The notes beneath the pieces were generated by a model, which had not been told where the DNA came from, did not search any database, and worked only from the letters and a program-made list of their open reading frames with translations. The position numbers were made by a program, and so were the translations under genes. 16,576 nucleotides of DNA from Desulfobacterales bacterium (GTDB lineage Bacteria; Desulfobacterota; Desulfobacteria; Desulfobacterales; JAFDCJ01): the NCBI GenBank assembly GCA_029939875.1, contig JAOZSC010000007.1, forward strand, positions 1-16,576, in the 5' to 3' direction. Positions 14,418 through 16,576 of this stretch are shown in pieces. Every line of letters begins with the position of its first letter. Within the stretch, counting starts at the first letter, position 1.

Positions 14418-16385
14418 TCATCTTTGCCCGGCACGCACCATCCGGGCCAGCGATTGGGCCATGTTTTCAAGAAACGCTTCGTTTGGAATCGAAATGGTCA
14501 TTTTCAGGCTGCCGTCTGGCCCTTTTTCCATACAATCGCCAAGTTTGGATTTGAACGCCCCTGCCAGTTGGGCTATCTCTCCGGGTTCATCATCGCCGGA
14601 AAGCATCTCGCCGATAAAGGCAAAAGCCGCCCCGACCATTTGTCCGCCGGCCGCGGCAATCTTTTCTTTTCTTGCCAGTGCCCGGGCTTCTTTTTCGACC
14701 CGGTGCTTCATGCTTTCATCTTCGGCTGCCGGCGGTTTTTCACCCAGCAGGATCTCCAGTCTGCGTTGCAGCTCTTCCATGCCGACCGCCATATCAACTT
14801 GCGCCGTATCCGATTCAGGATCGAGCACCGCCAGCGAGAGTTCATGCTTGGCCGAAAGGGTTGTCAGAAGATTTTCCTCCAGGGTGTCTTTGGTTACCAG
14901 CAAAAACACCTGAATCGGCCGTTTCTGGCCCATGCGGTGGACCCGGCTGATGCGCTGTTCAAGCAAGGCGGGATTCCAGGGCAAATCGACATTGATGACG
15001 GTATTGGCCGCCTGCAGGTTCAGCCCTGTCGCACCGGCATTGGTGGTAATAAAAAGTTTGCAGGTGGAATCATTCTGGAACTGGTGGATGAGTCCCTGTC
15101 GTTTTTTCTGGGGTACCGAACCGTCCAGCCTGACATAATTCAGTTGTTGTTTTTCGAGCAGCGGTTCAATCAAGTTCAGCATGGTGGTCCATTCGGAAAA
15201 CAGGACGATCTTACGGTCTTGTTCTGCCGCAAGCTGCTCCAGCAACTGATGTAGTTCTTCCAGTTTGCTGGAATACCCCGGTGCCTGTTTATCCACTAAA
15301 AAAGTGCTGTTAGCGCACATTCGGCACATCAGCAGCGCTTTTTGAAGCCTCAGCAGGTCCATTTCCGTCAGATACTTTTTTTGGATAATGGTCTGAATGA
15401 TCTGCCGGTGGCCTTTTTGCAGATCCAGCTGTTCTTCAGTAGGCGCGATCCTCAAAATCCGGGTGGTCCGCGGAGGCAGATCCCTAGCGACTTTTTTGCG
15501 GGTACGCCGCAGCAAAACGGGTTTGAGTTTGGCCCGCAGTTTATCAAGGTTCTTGTAGCCCAGCAGTTTGCCTTTTTCATCGACCACCTTGTGGCGGTTG
15601 AAAAACCGGAAGGCTGGTCCCAGCCGGCGGTCATCAATAAATTCCACCACCGAAAAAAGCTCATCGATCCGGTTTTCAAGAGGGGTTCCCGACAACACCA
15701 GGGCAAACGGAGATTGCAGGGCTTTGATGATCCGGCTTGTTTTGGCCTCCCAGTTTTTTATCCGCTGCCCCTCATCGAGGATAATCAGGTCCCATTTAAC
15801 CCGCTCGATGGATAAAAAATCCCGCAGTACCTGCTCGTAGTTGCAAATAGTAAAAAAACTGTCACTGTCATACTGCGCCGGACGATCCTTGGCGCTGCCC
15901 AGCACCAGCTGGCAGCTGCGGATGCTGAACCGATTGATCTCAAGGCGCCACTGGGATTTCAGGGAAGCCGGGCAGATCACCAGGACTTTAGAGACGGACC
16001 CATGACGGGACAGCAGTTCGGCCACCCCGATTCCCTGGATGGTTTTGCCCAGCCCCATGTCATCAGCCAGAATCGCCCGGCCAACGCCAGCAGCAAAGGC
16101 CACCCCGGCCAGCTGGTAAGGAAGCAATTCGGTATTCAGCAGGCTTTTGCGCAAGGGGTGATTGCGGGGGTCTTTGCGAATCTCGGCCACGGTTTTGGCC
16201 ATTTGCTGCTGAAATAAATTGTGATTGATGTATTCTTCGGCATCCGGATAGATGGTCACACCGGCGCCGAGGCCCTCCAGCCGCCGGATGCAGCGGATCA
16301 AGCCCTTAATGTTTTTTATTGATTTGCCTTTAAACGGCGTCAGGAGTGCTGCGATTTCTGCAGGCAAGTCGTCCAAAGTACACAT
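14418..16385 (-). CDS. SNF2-family helicase/translocase, probably missing its N-terminal part
   Basis: About 655 aa from ATG 16385 (an in-frame TTG at 16388 adds one residue). Both RecA-like lobes are complete. Numbering from the TTG: LLPYQLAGVAFAA (88-100, Q motif), DDMGLGKT (109-116, Walker A), ICPASLKSQW (138-147), LDEGQRIKNW (204-213, motif II), LSGTPLENR (232-240, motif III), FSEWTTMLNL (397-406), TTNAGATGLNLQAANTVINVD (motif V, about 448-468) and QRISRVHRMGQKRP (motif VI, about 478-491). The enzyme would be an ATP-driven double-stranded DNA translocase. A charged C-terminal tail of about 150 residues follows. Many bacterial relatives carry a long N-terminal region, often with a SWIM zinc finger; here only about 85 residues come before the Q motif. 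No ribosome binding site is visible before either start. The first 56 bases lie inside the end of a C25-peptidase-like frame, so the gene may be 5'-truncated and non-functional. Confidence 0.75.
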   Translation of the reverse strand: MCTLDDLPAEIAALLTPFKGKSIKNIKGLIRCIRRLEGLGAGVTIYPDAEEYINHNLFQQQMAKTVAEIRKDPRNHPLRKSLLNTELLPYQLAGVAFAAGVGRAILADDMGLGKTIQGIGVAELLSRHGSVSKVLVICPASLKSQWRLEINRFSIRSCQLVLGSAKDRPAQYDSDSFFTICNYEQVLRDFLSIERVKWDLIILDEGQRIKNWEAKTSRIIKALQSPFALVLSGTPLENRIDELFSVVEFIDDRRLGPAFRFFNRHKVVDEKGKLLGYKNLDKLRAKLKPVLLRRTRKKVARDLPPRTTRILRIAPTEEQLDLQKGHRQIIQTIIQKKYLTEMDLLRLQKALLMCRMCANSTFLVDKQAPGYSSKLEELHQLLEQLAAEQDRKIVLFSEWTTMLNLIEPLLEKQQLNYVRLDGSVPQKKRQGLIHQFQNDSTCKLFITTNAGATGLNLQAANTVINVDLPWNPALLEQRISRVHRMGQKRPIQVFLLVTKDTLEENLLTTLSAKHELSLAVLDPESDTAQVDMAVGMEELQRRLEILLGEKPPAAEDESMKHRVEKEARALARKEKIAAAGGQMVGAAFAFIGEMLSGDDEPGEIAQLAGAFKSKLGDCMEKGPDGSLKMTISIPNEAFLENMAQSLARMVRAGQR

Positions 16386-16576
16386 CAATCATAGGATCAA
16401 ATAAATCGTATCCTCCAACATTCCATTCAGCAAAGATGCCATTGCCATTGCTATCCCAGGAGTCAAACGATCCATCATCAGCGATGCAACAGGAATAATA
16501 TTGTTCAACAGCCATTCCGGGTTCACCGTCGTAGTTATGAGACCATCGCATAGGGAATTGATATTTTGGATTATCA
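16330..16576 (-). pseudogene. Gingipain-like (peptidase C25 family) fragment, broken at its 3' side and cut by the window edge
   Basis: The frame is open from the right edge of the window, so it is part of a longer gene, and it stops at 16330 inside the helicase gene in another frame. The visible roughly 80 residues include PMRWSHNYDG, EQYYSC, DDGSFDSWDSNGNGIFAEWN and DLFDPMIDVYFGRLACRN. This run (solvent-exposed strand, SWD-NGNG turn, then a VYxGRLxxRN strand) is what I recall from the region before the catalytic His/Cys in gingipain-like C25 peptidases. After ACRN the family likeness ends and only eight unrelated residues precede the stop. The catalytic residues would lie beyond the break. 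Base composition is more AT-rich than in the helicase. A truncated gene joined to unrelated sequence is the best reading; an assembly error is possible. Confidence 0.55.

Noticed and set aside
14424..15254. Long plus-strand reading frame of 276 codons opposite the helicase gene
   Set aside because: It is antisense to a gene with every SNF2 motif, its product resembles no known protein, and long antisense frames are common in GC-rich genes.
14418..16576. SNF2 helicase as part of a phage-defence island (DISARM-like or similar)
   Set aside because: No methyltransferase, nuclease or other defence partner is adjacent; the neighbours are a nitroreductase and a broken peptidase-like gene.
1..16576. 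CRISPR arrays, insertion sequences, integrases, rRNA or tRNA genes
   Set aside because: I found no regularly spaced repeats, transposase or integrase motifs, or structured RNA genes on either strand.

Overview
The window is about 16.6 kb of moderately GC-rich bacterial DNA. The gene content suggests a Gram-negative, probably anaerobic bacterium, most likely a sulfate-reducer-type Desulfobacterota. The pointers are a TPAT-type TRAP transporter with a TatT lipoprotein, a ferredoxin-nitroreductase fusion, an adenine-deaminase-like amidohydrolase, and an RND/MMPL exporter beside ketosynthases. The taxonomic call is inference from gene content; no rRNA or marker gene is present.

Region 1 (1-6691) looks like the right-hand edge of an aryl-polyene-like or type II PKS/fatty-acid-like lipid cluster. 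A tightly overlapping plus-strand operon runs: end of an FMN-binding protein, a GT25-type glycosyltransferase, a 1023-aa MMPL exporter fused to a C-terminal SAM methyltransferase, and a membrane-anchored NodB polysaccharide deacetylase. It meets a two-gene minus-strand operon head-on: an intact ketosynthase with a Cys-His-His triad, and a short ketosynthase-like protein with no catalytic Cys, which resembles a chain-length factor. The two operons overlap tail to tail by 50 bp. No ACP, ketoreductase, dehydratase or ligase is in the window, so any complete pathway must continue to the left or lie elsewhere.

Region 2 (6692-7159) is a divergent control region. A near-consensus minus-strand promoter drives the ketosynthases and leaves a leader of about 200 nt. 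A good plus-strand promoter drives the amidohydrolase. A 9-bp inverted repeat lies just after the second promoter.

Region 3 (7160-12636) holds the adenine-deaminase-like amidohydrolase, a terminator hairpin, a near-perfect sigma70-type promoter, and a complete four-gene TPAT-TRAP operon: TatT lipoprotein, TatP/DctP-like binding protein, DctQ and DctM. The binding protein has Trp where carboxylate-binding DctP/SiaP proteins carry their ligand-binding Arg, so its ligand may not be a simple carboxylate.

Region 4 (12637-16576) is looser. It has a small two-helix membrane protein, a 331-bp gap with stacked hairpins and a G9 tract, a 2x[4Fe-4S] ferredoxin-nitroreductase whose first cluster motif has Asp in place of one Cys, a long intergenic hairpin, and a SNF2-type helicase that seems to lack its N-terminal part. 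The helicase start overlaps, in another frame, the broken end of a gingipain-like (peptidase C25) gene running off the right edge. This is a probable recombination or assembly junction.
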